Positions 24,680 through 34,053 are shown, counted from the first letter of the stretch. The stretch: DNA of 64,000 nucleotides from Paenibacillus sp. JJ-223 (GCF_927798175.1 NZ_CAKMMP010000008.1:1-64000), one strand, 5' to 3'. Notes: generated by a model from the letters alone, not told the origin. A program made the numbers and translations.

Positions 24680-25612
24680 TCAAATACGCATGAGCTGCCT
24701 GAATTCTTTGACCTTTCCGCGGCTGACCGGAACTTCGGCCTCCAGATCCCGCAAGCGAAGCAGGTACGTATTGTTGAACCAGGGCACGATTTCGCGAATC
24801 TGGGACAGATTGACCAAATACGAGCGATGGCACCGGAAGAACATTTCCTGAGGCAAACGTGCGTGAAAATCCGAAATGCTGACAGGCATCGTGTACTCCC
24901 CGCTTTTGGCATACACCTTCGTGACCTTCTCTTGCGCTTCCGCATAATAAATGTCCGCCGGATCCGTGACGATGATGTTGTCATTGCGCAGCAAATTGAT
25001 TTTGCCGCTTGTTACGCTCGTGCCTTGTACAGCAGCGGAATGCGTTCCAGTTCCAGCATGCTTTTCTCCGGAACTCGTTCCCCCTTCCCCCACATGTCCG
25101 CCGATGCTAGGGTGCTCCATGTTTGGCTGTCCTTTAACAGCCTTCATTGGGACAGCATGTACATTCGAGGCCGTTTGACTCGCGATTTGTGCATATCCGG
25201 ATTCCACGGTTTCCGAGGTTTTTGTACCCGCGCCTAGTTCTGCATGGTCCCGTCGAAAAGCAGCCTCTAATTTCTTCAACATGGCAGCAATCCGCTTCTC
25301 ATCATACGGTTTCAGAATATAATCAAAGGCCTCCAGCTCAAAGGCTTCTGCCGCATGCTCCTTATATGCCGTGGTAAATACGATGTAGGGCTTTCGGGCA
25401 AACATGCCGATGTGGTGGGCCAACATCATGCCATCCAGGGACGGAATGTTGATATCGAGGAAAATGACATCCACTTCCTGCTCCTGCAAAAATTTCAGCA
25501 CATCCAGCCCATCCTCCAAGCAGTCTACCACTTCAATAGCGCTATGCGCGCGAATCAGGTAATTCAGTTCCTCGCTAGCCGGAATTTCATCTTCTACAAT
25601 GAGTGCTCTCAT
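24680..25612 (-). CDS. LytTR-family response regulator
   Basis: This 310-aa regulator has a receiver domain (1-120, phosphoacceptor Asp53 in FLDINIP, Lys in ILKPY), then an unusually long linker of about 75 residues rich in Gly, Ser, Thr and Ala. A C-terminal LytTR DNA-binding domain (about 205-310) follows: KINLLRNDNIIVTDPADIYYAEAQEKVTKVYA and FFRCHRSYLVNLSQIREIVPWFNNTYLLRL. I chose the ATG at 25612, preceded by GAGGTG; the ATG at 25636 that overlaps the kinase stop is the alternative. With the kinase it forms a two-component system, probably controlling the carrier gene downstream. Confidence 0.9.
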   Translation of the reverse strand: MRALIVEDEIPASEELNYLIRAHSAIEVVDCLEDGLDVLKFLQEQEVDVIFLDINIPSLDGMMLAHHIGMFARKPYIVFTTAYKEHAAEAFELEAFDYILKPYDEKRIAAMLKKLEAAFRRDHAELGAGTKTSETVESGYAQIASQTASNVHAVPMKAVKGQPNMEHPSIGGHVGEGGTSSGEKHAGTGTHSAAVQGTSVTSGKINLLRNDNIIVTDPADIYYAEAQEKVTKVYAKSGEYTMPVSISDFHARLPQEMFFRCHRSYLVNLSQIREIVPWFNNTYLLRLRDLEAEVPVSRGKVKEFRQLMRI

Positions 25613-25635
25613 GTTCCGTTTCACCTCTTCAGCCA

Positions 25636-27291
25636 TTATCTTTTCGGTACATCAAAACGAATTTCCGTCCCTTGCTCAAGCCGCCGGATCGTCAGCCCTT
25701 GTCCATACATCAGTTTCACGCGCCGGTGCACGTTGTATAACCCGATCTGATTGCCAGGCATACGGTCATGGTACACCTTGTCGATAATATCCTCGCTGAT
25801 GCCTGCGCCCGTATCGCTAACGCTGATCCGCACCGCGTCCGGCTGTTCCCGCACCTGAATGCATACCGTCCCAGGACCTTTCGTTTTGAGTATGCCGTGA
25901 ATGATCGCGTTTTCGACCAATGGCTGGATGACCAAGCTTGGAATGTGCACGGCCACCTCGTCAATATCGTAGATCACCCGCAGCCTGCTGCCAAAACGTG
26001 CCTTTTCGATCTCCACATAGTTCCGGACCTGTTCCAGCTCCTTGTGAATGTCGATCAGTTCATCCGATAACTCCAAATTGTATCGCATGTAACCGGAAAG
26101 ATTAACGATCAACTCGCGCGCCCGATCCGGGTTCGTGCGAATCGAGGAACCGATCGCATTGAGCGCATTGAACAGGAAATGCGGATGGATCGTCGTCTGG
26201 AGCGCGCGCAGCTCCGCTTTGTTCGCGGCAGCCTTCATCTCTTCGACCCGGGATACCTCCATCTGGGTGGAGATGATCTGGGACAAACCTACCGCCATCG
26301 TTTGCAGCGGGTATGTGATTTTGTACGCTTTGCGGTAATAGAGCTTGAGCGCCCCCGTCACTTCCCCGCGCTCCTTCAGCGGTATGATGAGCAGCGAATG
26401 GATGTCCGGCGTTTTCTCGTCGGTGACATCATTGCTGATCGTAATCTCGCCGCTCGCAATCGTGCGTTTCGTCATTTCGCTGATGATTTCGTTGCCGATA
26501 TGGTACCGTTCCTCGCCAAATCCGACATAAGCAAGCACATTCCTCGTATCCGTAATGGCTACGGCATCTGCCTGAATGTCGTCCCGAATGATGCGGCAGA
26601 TCGTGCGCAGCGAATCTTCGTCGATGGAGCGGAAATAGGGCAGCGTTTTGTTGGCGATCTCCAGTGCCAGCTTGGCCTGGCGGGCTGCGATCATTTCTTT
26701 TTCCCCTTCCACGCTCTGCACCAGCAGCACGATCAATCCGATGTTGATTTCACCCAGAATCATCGGCAGCGCAATCTTCGATACGATATCAGCCCCCACA
26801 GGATCCGGATAGGAATATAACAAAATAAGCAGCATCGTCAGCGCTTCACAAATCATGCCGGCCGCAATGCCGACCAGCCAGCGTTTGGACTTGGGTGTGT
26901 ATTTATGAATATAGCCCGACACCCATCCAGCGAGGATGCTCGTAATCAAGCATGGAATGGCTGTCACGCCATTCATGTCGATCAGATAACGATGCACTCC
27001 AGATACAAGTCCTGTAATAATCCCTACTGGCGCGCCGAACAATATCCCTCCAGACATGATCGCGATAATGCGAACATTCACAAGCGAACCTTCCACATTG
27101 ATGCCCGTATACGTACCAAAGATGGCAAATGCGCAAAACAGAAGAGTAACCACCGTCACTTCCTGCCACCGCAGCTTGTCCTTCTGCAAAATTTGCCTGA
27201 ACCGCGGCACCCGCGACAGAAAGAACAAAAAGATGATCAGCAGCGCCGCCCGCTCGAACAACCCAAGCAGCATCGTAAATATTTCGCCCAA
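25636..27291 (-). CDS. LytS-type sensor histidine kinase
   Basis: This 551-aa membrane kinase has a 5TM-LytS sensor (about 5-195, with [44 protein letters not shown]), a GAF-like domain (about 220-345, with [15 protein letters not shown]) and a His-kinase domain with [14 protein letters not shown] (phosphoacceptor His). The ATPase has N-box [13 protein letters not shown] and G-box [10 protein letters not shown]. The start is TTG, seven bases after GGAGG. Family members in E. coli (BtsS, YpdA) and the B. subtilis LytS sense pyruvate or metabolic state; this is inferred, not visible. It overlaps the regulator frame at the stop codon. Confidence 0.9.
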   Translation of the reverse strand: MGEIFTMLLGLFERAALLIIFLFFLSRVPRFRQILQKDKLRWQEVTVVTLLFCAFAIFGTYTGINVEGSLVNVRIIAIMSGGILFGAPVGIITGLVSGVHRYLIDMNGVTAIPCLITSILAGWVSGYIHKYTPKSKRWLVGIAAGMICEALTMLLILLYSYPDPVGADIVSKIALPMILGEINIGLIVLLVQSVEGEKEMIAARQAKLALEIANKTLPYFRSIDEDSLRTICRIIRDDIQADAVAITDTRNVLAYVGFGEERYHIGNEIISEMTKRTIASGEITISNDVTDEKTPDIHSLLIIPLKERGEVTGALKLYYRKAYKITYPLQTMAVGLSQIISTQMEVSRVEEMKAAANKAELRALQTTIHPHFLFNALNAIGSSIRTNPDRARELIVNLSGYMRYNLELSDELIDIHKELEQVRNYVEIEKARFGSRLRVIYDIDEVAVHIPSLVIQPLVENAIIHGILKTKGPGTVCIQVREQPDAVRISVSDTGAGISEDIIDKVYHDRMPGNQIGLYNVHRRVKLMYGQGLTIRRLEQGTEIRFDVPKR

Positions 27292-27347
27292 CGGCGCACC
27301 TCCTTCAAGTCCGAAACAAAAATCATAACATTGATATTATAACCCAA

Positions 27348-27779
27348 ACGTCAATCGACGTACGTTTCATGGAAGCAGGACCTACAAAAAACAAAGACGG
27401 CCATCTCAAAAATGGCCGCCCACCTATTACATCCTATCTTATCGATGAAATGCATTTTTAAAAGAAGTTTTTTGTTACACCAAACGGAGAGGACAGAAAA
27501 AACCTGGAGAAGCGAAGCGCTCGCCTAAAAGCTTTCTAAAAGAAAGCTGCATCGGAAGCATAGGCTTAGCAACAAATCCTAACCTTTAATCATACTCCAG
27601 TTCGATATAAGCCATTTTAAAAATAGTCCACGTTTACGCGTAACGGAGAATGCAGAACCAATCTGGAGAAGAGCAGCGTTCGCCTTTAGCAACGAATTTC
27701 TACCATAATCAAATTTTAAATCAGAAGAAATCCGGGGATAACAGCGATCGGAAGATGGTACTGCAGTCGGAGTGGCCAC
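27348..27779 (+). repeat. Tandem duplication, unit 1 (432 bp), containing dispersed-repeat copies
   Basis: The unit opens with ACGTCAA, which recurs at 27780 and 28218 as the junction sequence. It is a near-identical direct repeat of the next unit, differing by small indels and a few substitutions. Inside are a terminator-like hairpin (27385-27418), a diverged half-copy of the dispersed repeat (about 27485-27560) and a fuller copy (about 27600-27770, core CAGAACCAATCTGGAGAAG at 27653-27671). No protein-coding gene is supported. Confidence 0.9.
27385..27418 (-). terminator. Terminator-like hairpin in repeat unit 1
   Basis: CGGCCAT (27398-27404) pairs with ATGGCCG (27412-27418) around a 7-base loop. 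Read leftward it is followed by GTCTTTGTTTTTTG. It is a duplicate of the hairpin at 27826-27861. Confidence 0.6.
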
Positions 27780-28217
27780 ACGTCAACCTAACGCCAATCA
27801 CGTATGTTTCATCGAAGCAGGACCTACAAAAAAACAAAGACGGCCATCTCAAAAATGGCCGCCCCCTATTACATCCTATCTTATCGATGAAATGCATTTT
27901 TAAAAGAAGTTTCTTTTGTTACAACGGAGAGGACAGAAAAAACCTGGAGAAGCGCAGCGCTCGCCTAAAAGCTTTCTAAAAGAAAGCTGCATCGGAAGCA
28001 TGCTTAGCAACAAATCCTAACCTTTAATCATACTCCAGTTCGATATAAGCCATTTTAAAAATAGTCCACGTTTACGCGTAACGGAGAATGCAGAACCAAT
28101 CTGGAGAAGCGCAGCGTTCGCCTTTAGCAACGAATTTCTACCATAATCAAATTTTAAATCAGAAGAAATCCGGGGATAACAGCGATCGAAAGATGGTACT
28201 GCAGTCGGAGTGGCCAC
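27780..28217 (+). repeat. Tandem duplication, unit 2 (438 bp)
   Basis: Direct repeat of the previous unit, with the core CAGAACCAATCTGGAGAAG at 28091-28109 and the tail GGAAGATG-type end (here GAAAGATGGTACTGCAG) near 28190-28205. High identity between units implies a recent duplication or gene-conversion homogenisation. Confidence 0.9.
27826..27861 (-). terminator. Terminator-like hairpin in repeat unit 2
   Basis: CGGCCAT (27841-27847) pairs with ATGGCCG (27855-27861), followed leftward by a T-rich tract. It is the first strong hairpin downstream of the recG/spoVIF-like genes and may be their terminator. Confidence 0.6.
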
Positions 28218-28263
28218 ACGTCAACCTAGCCTCATTTTTAACCCATGCTTTAATTCGATCCCC

Positions 28264-28551
28264 TCACCTAAACATGCCCCACAGCTTAATCAAATGAAAC
28301 GTATTGTTCGGATCGATCTTCTGGGCAATGACGAAATTGACGAACTGCTCCTCTTGCGCCGGCGAAAAATGCTCGTTCATGATAAGCGCCGACGACTTGA
28401 TCAGCCTGCGGACCTTCGCCCGGTCCTGGAGATCCGTCTTGGTCACACCTTCAATCAGCTTTTTGACCCGCTCTTTGATGGCAGGATTTTTCATTTTCAA
28501 TTTGACCCGCTCCACCAGCTGCGGACTGATTCCATATTGTTGATAACCCAA
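28264..28551 (-). CDS. SpoVIF-like (stage VI sporulation protein F) protein
   Basis: This is a small basic, helical protein of 95 aa with the block IKERVKKLIEGVTKTDLQDRAKVRRLIKSSALIMNEHFSPAQEEQFVNFVIAQKIDPNNTFHLIKLWG. It resembles the PF14069 SpoVIF family, in which a pair of helices around a D-x-A-x-x-R-x-L-I motif is conserved. Members are needed for proper spore coat assembly. I prefer the TTG start at 28551, eleven bases after GGGAGG; a GTG at 28563 overlaps the ribosome binding site. It lies downstream of recG in the same direction. Assignment is from recalled family features. Confidence 0.6.
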   Translation of the reverse strand: MGYQQYGISPQLVERVKLKMKNPAIKERVKKLIEGVTKTDLQDRAKVRRLIKSSALIMNEHFSPAQEEQFVNFVIAQKIDPNNTFHLIKLWGMFR

Positions 28552-28662
28552 CGTCCATAGCACCTCCCGAAGTTTGAATCACTGTCTATACTTATGACGG
28601 GAGGGCTTGTACAGTTGACCCTTTTCAGAAGAACATGTGTAAAACGTTTGGTACGGTCATGC

Positions 28663-30711
28663 TTAGTCGATCAGATCCCCCTGAAATACTTGCTGTTGCT
28701 GTAAATAGTCGCGGAGCGGGGCATACTGGGCAGAGGTCCAAAAGCCGGGATCGGCAATCAGATTGGAAACATCGTCCCGGGTTTGCTCCAATACGGCGAA
28801 ATCGGCAACCATGTCCGCCAGCCGAAACTCCGGCATGCCGCTTTGCTTGGTTCCGAAAAAATCACCCGGCCCGCGCAAATCGAGATCCCGCCGCGACACC
28901 TCGAAACCGTCATCGGTTTCGGTCATCACCTTCATGCGTTCCTGCCCTACCTCGGATTTGGGATCGGCAATCAACACGCAAAAGGAAGCATGGACGCCAC
29001 GTCCTACCCGACCCCGCAGCTGATGCAGCTGGGACAAGCCAAAGCGGTCGGCATCCATGATGACCATCAGCGTGGCGTTCGGCACGTCGACGCCAACCTC
29101 GATGACCGTAGTGGAAACCAGCAAGTGCGTTTCATTGTCATAGAATGAGCGCATGACTTCTTCTTTTTCCGAAGCCGTCATTCGTCCATGGAGCAAACCC
29201 ACCTTGTAGTTCGGAAAATGCTGCTGCATCTGCACATGCAAATCGATCGCGTTTTGCACGTCCAGCTTGTCCGACTCCTCGATGAGCGGGCAAATGAGAT
29301 ACGCCTGCCGACCCTGATCCACCTCGCGGGAAATAAATCCGAGCACCCGATCCATCTTGTCATGCTTGACCCAATACGTGGAGATTGGGATACGGCCTTT
29401 CGGGCGCTCGGAAATGGTCGATACGTCGATATCTCCGAACGCCGTAATCGCCAGCGTGCGCGGGATCGGCGTCGCAGTCATCGTCAGCACGTCCGGATTA
29501 TACCCTTTACGCCGCAGAACGCTGCGCTGGTTCACCCCGAAACGATGCTGCTCATCCGTCACAACCAGTCCAAGCGCGCGGAAAAAAACGTCCTCCTGGA
29601 TCAATGCGTGCGTCCCCACAACGATATCGATCAAGCCCATTTGCAGGGACGCGATCAGGTCCTTGCGTTTGCGTCCATTTACGCTGCCTGTCAGCAGCCC
29701 GACCGTCACGCCGAATGGTTCGAACATTTTCTGCAAAGACTTCATATGCTGCTCCGCCAAAATTTCCGTCGGCACCATCAGCGCCCCCTGAAAGCCGGAG
29801 CGAACCGTCGTATAAAGCGCGATGGCCGCAATAATGGTTTTGCCTGATCCTACATCCCCTTGAAGCAGCCGATTCATGGAATACGGGGAACGCATGTCGT
29901 GCAAAATCTCCAGCTCGACTTTTTTTTGCGCATCCGTCAATTCAAACGGCAGACTGCGCACGAACTCCCGGATCGTTGCATTGTCGGTCGTGTGTACAAC
30001 CCCATCCATACGATCGCGGTTCAAAGCGCGATAGGCCTGCATCTTGAGCTGGAACAGGAACAGCTCCTCATAAACCATGCGCTGCCTGGCTTGTAGTCCA
30101 TCCCTGTTATCCTGTGGATGATGGATGCCGGCTATCGCTTGTTTGCGCGGCATGAATCCGTATTTGCTCATCAACGAAGGTGGCAAAATTTCGGGAATCA
30201 TGTCGCCGAATTGAACGAGCCCTTGATGAATCGTTTTGCGCATCCAAGATTGCGTAATTTTGCCGGTCACCGAATACACCGGCTGCAGCGTGCCGGAACG
30301 GCCCGTTCCCTTGTCCGGAAATTCCGAGTCCGCCACGGTCAGCTGCATTCGTTTCTGTTCCCATTTTCCCGTCAAAACGATTTCGCGGTTCGGCGTCAGC
30401 TGGTCTTTCAGGAAATGACGATTAAACCATGTTGCCGTTATCATCCATTCCTCTGTCATCACTTTACAGGTAAGACGAGACTTTTTGCCATACCGCTGCA
30501 GTACCGGCACACCCATCACTTTGCCTTGTACCGTTATTTTATCACCGTCTTTCACTTCACTGAGCGAGCGAAGGCGATAATCCTCGTATCGAAACGGATA
30601 ATATTCAAGCAGGTCTTTGACAGTAGAGATGCCAAAGGCGTGAAGCTCTCCCTCTTTGAGAGCACTCACGCCGTTAATTTGTTTTACCGATATTTGATCC
30701 AAATTCATCAT
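28663..30711 (-). CDS. recG: ATP-dependent DNA helicase RecG
   Basis: This 682-aa branch-migration helicase rescues stalled forks and processes Holliday junctions. It has an N-terminal wedge/OB region (about 55-150), helicase motif I GDVGSGKTII, motif II TDEQHRFG, motif III TMTATPIPRT, motif VI QLRGRVGRG and the C-terminal RecG-specific tail RRDLDLRGPGDFFGTKQSGMPEFR. Length and motifs are canonical. It follows degV by only seven bases, so the two are likely co-transcribed. Confidence 0.97.
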   Translation of the reverse strand: MMNLDQISVKQINGVSALKEGELHAFGISTVKDLLEYYPFRYEDYRLRSLSEVKDGDKITVQGKVMGVPVLQRYGKKSRLTCKVMTEEWMITATWFNRHFLKDQLTPNREIVLTGKWEQKRMQLTVADSEFPDKGTGRSGTLQPVYSVTGKITQSWMRKTIHQGLVQFGDMIPEILPPSLMSKYGFMPRKQAIAGIHHPQDNRDGLQARQRMVYEELFLFQLKMQAYRALNRDRMDGVVHTTDNATIREFVRSLPFELTDAQKKVELEILHDMRSPYSMNRLLQGDVGSGKTIIAAIALYTTVRSGFQGALMVPTEILAEQHMKSLQKMFEPFGVTVGLLTGSVNGRKRKDLIASLQMGLIDIVVGTHALIQEDVFFRALGLVVTDEQHRFGVNQRSVLRRKGYNPDVLTMTATPIPRTLAITAFGDIDVSTISERPKGRIPISTYWVKHDKMDRVLGFISREVDQGRQAYLICPLIEESDKLDVQNAIDLHVQMQQHFPNYKVGLLHGRMTASEKEEVMRSFYDNETHLLVSTTVIEVGVDVPNATLMVIMDADRFGLSQLHQLRGRVGRGVHASFCVLIADPKSEVGQERMKVMTETDDGFEVSRRDLDLRGPGDFFGTKQSGMPEFRLADMVADFAVLEQTRDDVSNLIADPGFWTSAQYAPLRDYLQQQQVFQGDLID

Positions 30712-30718
30712 TCATCCC

Positions 30719-31585
30719 TCATTCCGGAACAGGCCACATAAAGATGGCAATGACACCCGGACCAACATGGCTGCCAATGACGGCCCCGATATTGGTATAG
30801 ACCACTTCATTCAGCGTAAAATGTTCCCGCAATTGCTCGGCGCAGGCTAGCGCAGCGTCAGGATCGGCCGTATGACCGACTGCCACGTTCACGCGCGCTC
30901 CCGCAAAATCCTGCTGAAACAGCTCAATGATGCGTGCCATCGCTTTTTTATGGCCTCTGACTTTCTCGACGGCATAAATGATGCCTTCGTCATCAATGGA
31001 AAGGATCGGTTTAATATTCAGCAATGCGCCGAATATGGCCGCAGCCTTGCCGATCCGCCCACCTTTTTGCAAATACTCCAGCGAGTCCACCAGGAAAAAC
31101 AGCTTGCGGTCCCGCTGCAGCGCTTGAACGACGGTCTTGATATCCGCGGCAGACTTGCCCTGCTCTGCCAGCTCAGCCGCCTGCACGACAAGCAAACCGT
31201 ATCCGTACGACGCGGACTTGGAATCCAGCACCGTAATCATGTCCGACTCATGTTCGAGCAGCGATTTGCCGAGCAAAGCCGACTGATACGTACCGCTCAT
31301 ACCGGATGACAAATGGATGGAGACGATGGGCCTTTCCGGATCTTCATCCAGCAATGACTGGTAGACATTCATGAATTCCGTCGGAGAAGGCTGGGACGTC
31401 GTAGGCAGGGCTGCGGCTTGCCCCAGCTTGGTGTAAAACTGCTTCGGGGTCAGATCCACCCCGTCCGCATAAGTCTCTTCCCCAAAAAGCACGCGCAATG
31501 AAACGACATGAATTCCGTATTTGCGAACCAGTTCCTCCGGGATGTCGGCGGTGCTGTCGGTGACGATGGCTACCTTGTGGCTCAT
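30719..31585 (-). CDS. DegV-family fatty-acid-binding protein (FakB-like)
   Basis: This 288-aa DegV-fold protein has KVAIVTDSTADIPEELV at the N-terminus, PTTSQPSPTEF (acyl-carboxylate contact region), SIHLSSGMSGTYQSA and SLEYLQKGGRIG. DegV/FakB proteins hold a fatty acid so that FakA can phosphorylate its carboxylate. The fakA gene is immediately upstream (33 bases), which supports a kinase-binding-protein pair. In B. subtilis the sdaAB-sdaAA genes occupy the place between fakA and recG. GGAGGGAATCAC precedes the ATG. Confidence 0.9.
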   Translation of the reverse strand: MSHKVAIVTDSTADIPEELVRKYGIHVVSLRVLFGEETYADGVDLTPKQFYTKLGQAAALPTTSQPSPTEFMNVYQSLLDEDPERPIVSIHLSSGMSGTYQSALLGKSLLEHESDMITVLDSKSASYGYGLLVVQAAELAEQGKSAADIKTVVQALQRDRKLFFLVDSLEYLQKGGRIGKAAAIFGALLNIKPILSIDDEGIIYAVEKVRGHKKAMARIIELFQQDFAGARVNVAVGHTADPDAALACAEQLREHFTLNEVVYTNIGAVIGSHVGPGVIAIFMWPVPE

Positions 31586-31618
31586 GTGATTCCCTCCTCG
31601 TCGCAGTAGGGCCGAGTG

Positions 31619-33424
31619 TTATGCCTCTACCGAGAACAGATAATAGTACACGGGCTGTCCGCCGGGATGAACCTCAATCTCTGCATCAGGGTATCGTTCT
31701 TCCATCCACGCGACCAGATCGGCGGTAGTTTCCGGATTGGCTTCCTCCCCTTCCAGGATGGTAACCACTTCATCCCCGTGATCCATCATCTGCTGCATCA
31801 GACCTTCGCAAGCCTGAAGCAGGCTTTCGTCCGCAGCCACGATTTTGGAATTGTGGATCGCGATATAGTGCCCTGCCTTGATGTCCAGCTCATCATATTG
31901 GGTATCCCGGACAGCATGAGTTACCTGTCCTGATTGAACACGGCCGATCGCTTCAAGCATCTGCTCGCGGTTCGTCTCCGGAGATTCGTCCTCCTGGAAC
32001 GCAAAGGCTGCTGCCATTCCCTGCGGAATCGTTTTGCTCGGAATGACCGTAATGCGGCGTTCGCCTTCCAACAATTCACGGGCCTGCTCAGCCGCAAGCA
32101 CGATGTTCGAGTTGTTTGGCAAAATGAATACCTGTTCAGCCGCGATGGAACGCACTGCATTGACGAAGTCCTCCGTGCTCGGATTCATCGTCTGTCCGCC
32201 AGACAGCACGATGTCCACGCCAAGACTTTGAAAGATATCGGCAATGCCCTCTCCGGAGGAGACAGCAATAAATCCGTATGGGGCCATTTCGACTGCCGGA
32301 GGTTCAGCCGTTTCCGGGCTGCGTACCTCTTCCGGCGGGATCTCCGCAAACAACTCGGGCGAAGGAGCGATATCCATGCCTGCCGTCAGCAGCTCACGAT
32401 GCTGTTCCCGCATGTTGAGGATGTGAATTTGCGTAATTTCGCCATAGCGAAGCGCTAGGTTAAGCACATCCCCTGGCGTTTTGGAATGCACATGGACCTT
32501 AATGACTTCGTCATCGGCAATTACGATAATGGAATCCCCATTGACTGACAACGCTTTCCGGAATGCCTCGTCATCGAAAGTGGTTCCGGCGTGATCTCCC
32601 AGCTGGCGATTAATGAAAAATTCCATATCGTACAGGAATTCGATATCTTCCGTATCCAGGCGAGCCTGAGCCGACAACGGCATTTCCGGAGCGATGACCT
32701 GCTGTGCCGCCGGCATGTGAACCGGTTCAACGGCTGGCACGGATTTGACCGGAGCCGCCGGGGCAGTCTGTGGTGCCTCGGGTTTGGAAACAAAGCCGCT
32801 GCCATCGGTTTGCCGCAGCGCTTCCATAAATCCCTCATAAATATATACAAGCCCCTGGCCACCAGAATCCACGACGCCGACCTGTTTAAGCACAGGCAGC
32901 AATTCGGGAGTTTTGGCCAACGCCTCTTTTGCTTTTAATAAGACTTCGTTCATCAATTCCGTTACGTCATTCGTCCGTCTAGCGTAGTACGTGGCATGCT
33001 TGGCTGCCTCTTTGGCTACGGTAAGAATGGTTCCTTCGACGGGTTTGACCACGGCTTTGTATGCCGTATCCACGCCGCTTTGGAGAGCTGCGGCAAACTG
33101 AAGCGTGTTCAGTTCATCCTGGGAAGCCGCTGCACGGCTGAAGCCGCGAAACAGCTGCGACAGAATAACGCCCGAATTGCCCCTTGCACCCATCAGCAGC
33201 CCTTTCGAAAGAATCCCGGCTGCTTCGCCGATGGAAGCCGAACTTTTGCGTTTGATTTCGGCAACGCCGGCGGTCATTGTCAAATTCATGTTCGTTCCCG
33301 TGTCGCCATCAGGCACAGGGAACACATTCAGGGAATTGACGTGCTCTGCATGCTGTCCAAGTTGTTCCGCTCCGGCAAGGACCATTGCGGTAAAATCTGT
33401 TCCATTTAAAGAACGTATACTCAA
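31619..33424 (-). CDS. fakA: Fatty acid kinase catalytic subunit FakA (YloV, DAK2 domain)
   Basis: This 601-aa protein has an N-terminal DAK2 ATP-binding domain (about 10-205) with NVFPVPDGDTGTNMNLTM (metal-binding Asp cluster) and GARGNSGVILSQLFRG. A middle domain follows (about 250-360, with VHVHSKTPGDVLNLALRYG), then a C-terminal DegV-like domain (about 395-601, with MAPYGFIAVSSGEGIADIF and FILPNNSNI). Together with a FakB protein it makes acyl-phosphate for phospholipid synthesis. I chose TTG at 33424 (MSIRSLNGTDF), preceded by AGGAAGGGG, because it matches the family N-terminus. The usual upstream partner yloU is missing. Confidence 0.93.
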   Translation of the reverse strand: MSIRSLNGTDFTAMVLAGAEQLGQHAEHVNSLNVFPVPDGDTGTNMNLTMTAGVAEIKRKSSASIGEAAGILSKGLLMGARGNSGVILSQLFRGFSRAAASQDELNTLQFAAALQSGVDTAYKAVVKPVEGTILTVAKEAAKHATYYARRTNDVTELMNEVLLKAKEALAKTPELLPVLKQVGVVDSGGQGLVYIYEGFMEALRQTDGSGFVSKPEAPQTAPAAPVKSVPAVEPVHMPAAQQVIAPEMPLSAQARLDTEDIEFLYDMEFFINRQLGDHAGTTFDDEAFRKALSVNGDSIIVIADDEVIKVHVHSKTPGDVLNLALRYGEITQIHILNMREQHRELLTAGMDIAPSPELFAEIPPEEVRSPETAEPPAVEMAPYGFIAVSSGEGIADIFQSLGVDIVLSGGQTMNPSTEDFVNAVRSIAAEQVFILPNNSNIVLAAEQARELLEGERRITVIPSKTIPQGMAAAFAFQEDESPETNREQMLEAIGRVQSGQVTHAVRDTQYDELDIKAGHYIAIHNSKIVAADESLLQACEGLMQQMMDHGDEVVTILEGEEANPETTADLVAWMEERYPDAEIEVHPGGQPVYYYLFSVEA

Positions 33425-33846
33425 GTGAGAATTCCCCTTCCTAGCTTGATACACGAACATCTTGCACCAAGAAGTGTTCTGGTCTGTTCATGCGTGACGC
33501 TCGTCACGCCATTCTTCGTCCATACCTTGTCCGGCACAGGCATACAATTTCATGATGTCGTCCCGAATCACGGTCTGGGCGGCCAGGCCACCGAAAGCCC
33601 GTGAACTCGCATCCCCCATCTCGGGGCATACGGATATGCACCGGTATCGAGAGCCGGCATGAATGCCGCATGGAGACTGGTGCCAGTGATGGGTTCACGG
33701 TGCACAGCATTGCCAAACAGGAAGAACGTCGGCCCCAGGCCGATATTGCTCTGCTTTACGCGGCAATGACTCCTCACCGCTATATTATGGACTATTCAAC
33801 ATTGTACTATATTAGACATGAGAAATAAATAAAGTTTTTGGATCAG
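33425..33846. other. Gene-less region where yloU would be expected
   Basis: In B. subtilis and relatives a roughly 120-codon Asp23-family gene (yloU) lies between rpmB and fakA. Here the longest frames are about 70 codons, overlap one another in different frames, lack ribosome binding sites and show no Asp23-like sequence. The fakA promoter must lie here, but I cannot pin it down. Confidence 0.6.
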
Positions 33847-33876
33847 TTGACGAAGCTTTTTTCAATATGATATTAT
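33847..33876 (+). promoter_or_regulatory. SigA-type promoter of rpmB
   Basis: TTGACG (33847-33852), 18 bases, TATTAT (33871-33876). The leader to the rpmB start is about 170 bases and contains two small stem-loops (CCGGCCATGCCGG near 33919-33931, and CCTGGTC pairing with GATCAGG near 33958-33976). A role in control of L28 synthesis is possible but unproven. Confidence 0.75.
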
Positions 33877-34053
33877 ATTCGAGTATTGTTTTATGCAGGT
33901 TTAGTAATGGAAATGATCCGGCCATGCCGGCTTGAACAACGCCATTAGCTACTGGAGCCTGGTCTTTTCGATCAGGAAGAACAATTAGTCCATTCGGAAT
34001 GACACGAGTCTTCCCCTTGGACAACTGGTTATTATGGATAGGAGGTGTAATCT

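Noticed and set aside
27579..28217. Two near-identical 66-codon minus-strand frames
   Set aside because: They are the same stretch of the tandem repeat translated twice; the frame is not kept in the copies at 3.5 and 12.7 kb, and there is no ribosome binding site.
28200..28235. Repeat array considered as a CRISPR
   Set aside because: There are only two long units with no regularly spaced short repeats and no cas genes.
33504..33777. Overlapping 69- and 70-codon minus-strand frames upstream of fakA, considered as a frameshifted yloU
   Set aside because: Neither frame, nor the third, shows Asp23-like sequence, and joining them gives no family-like protein.
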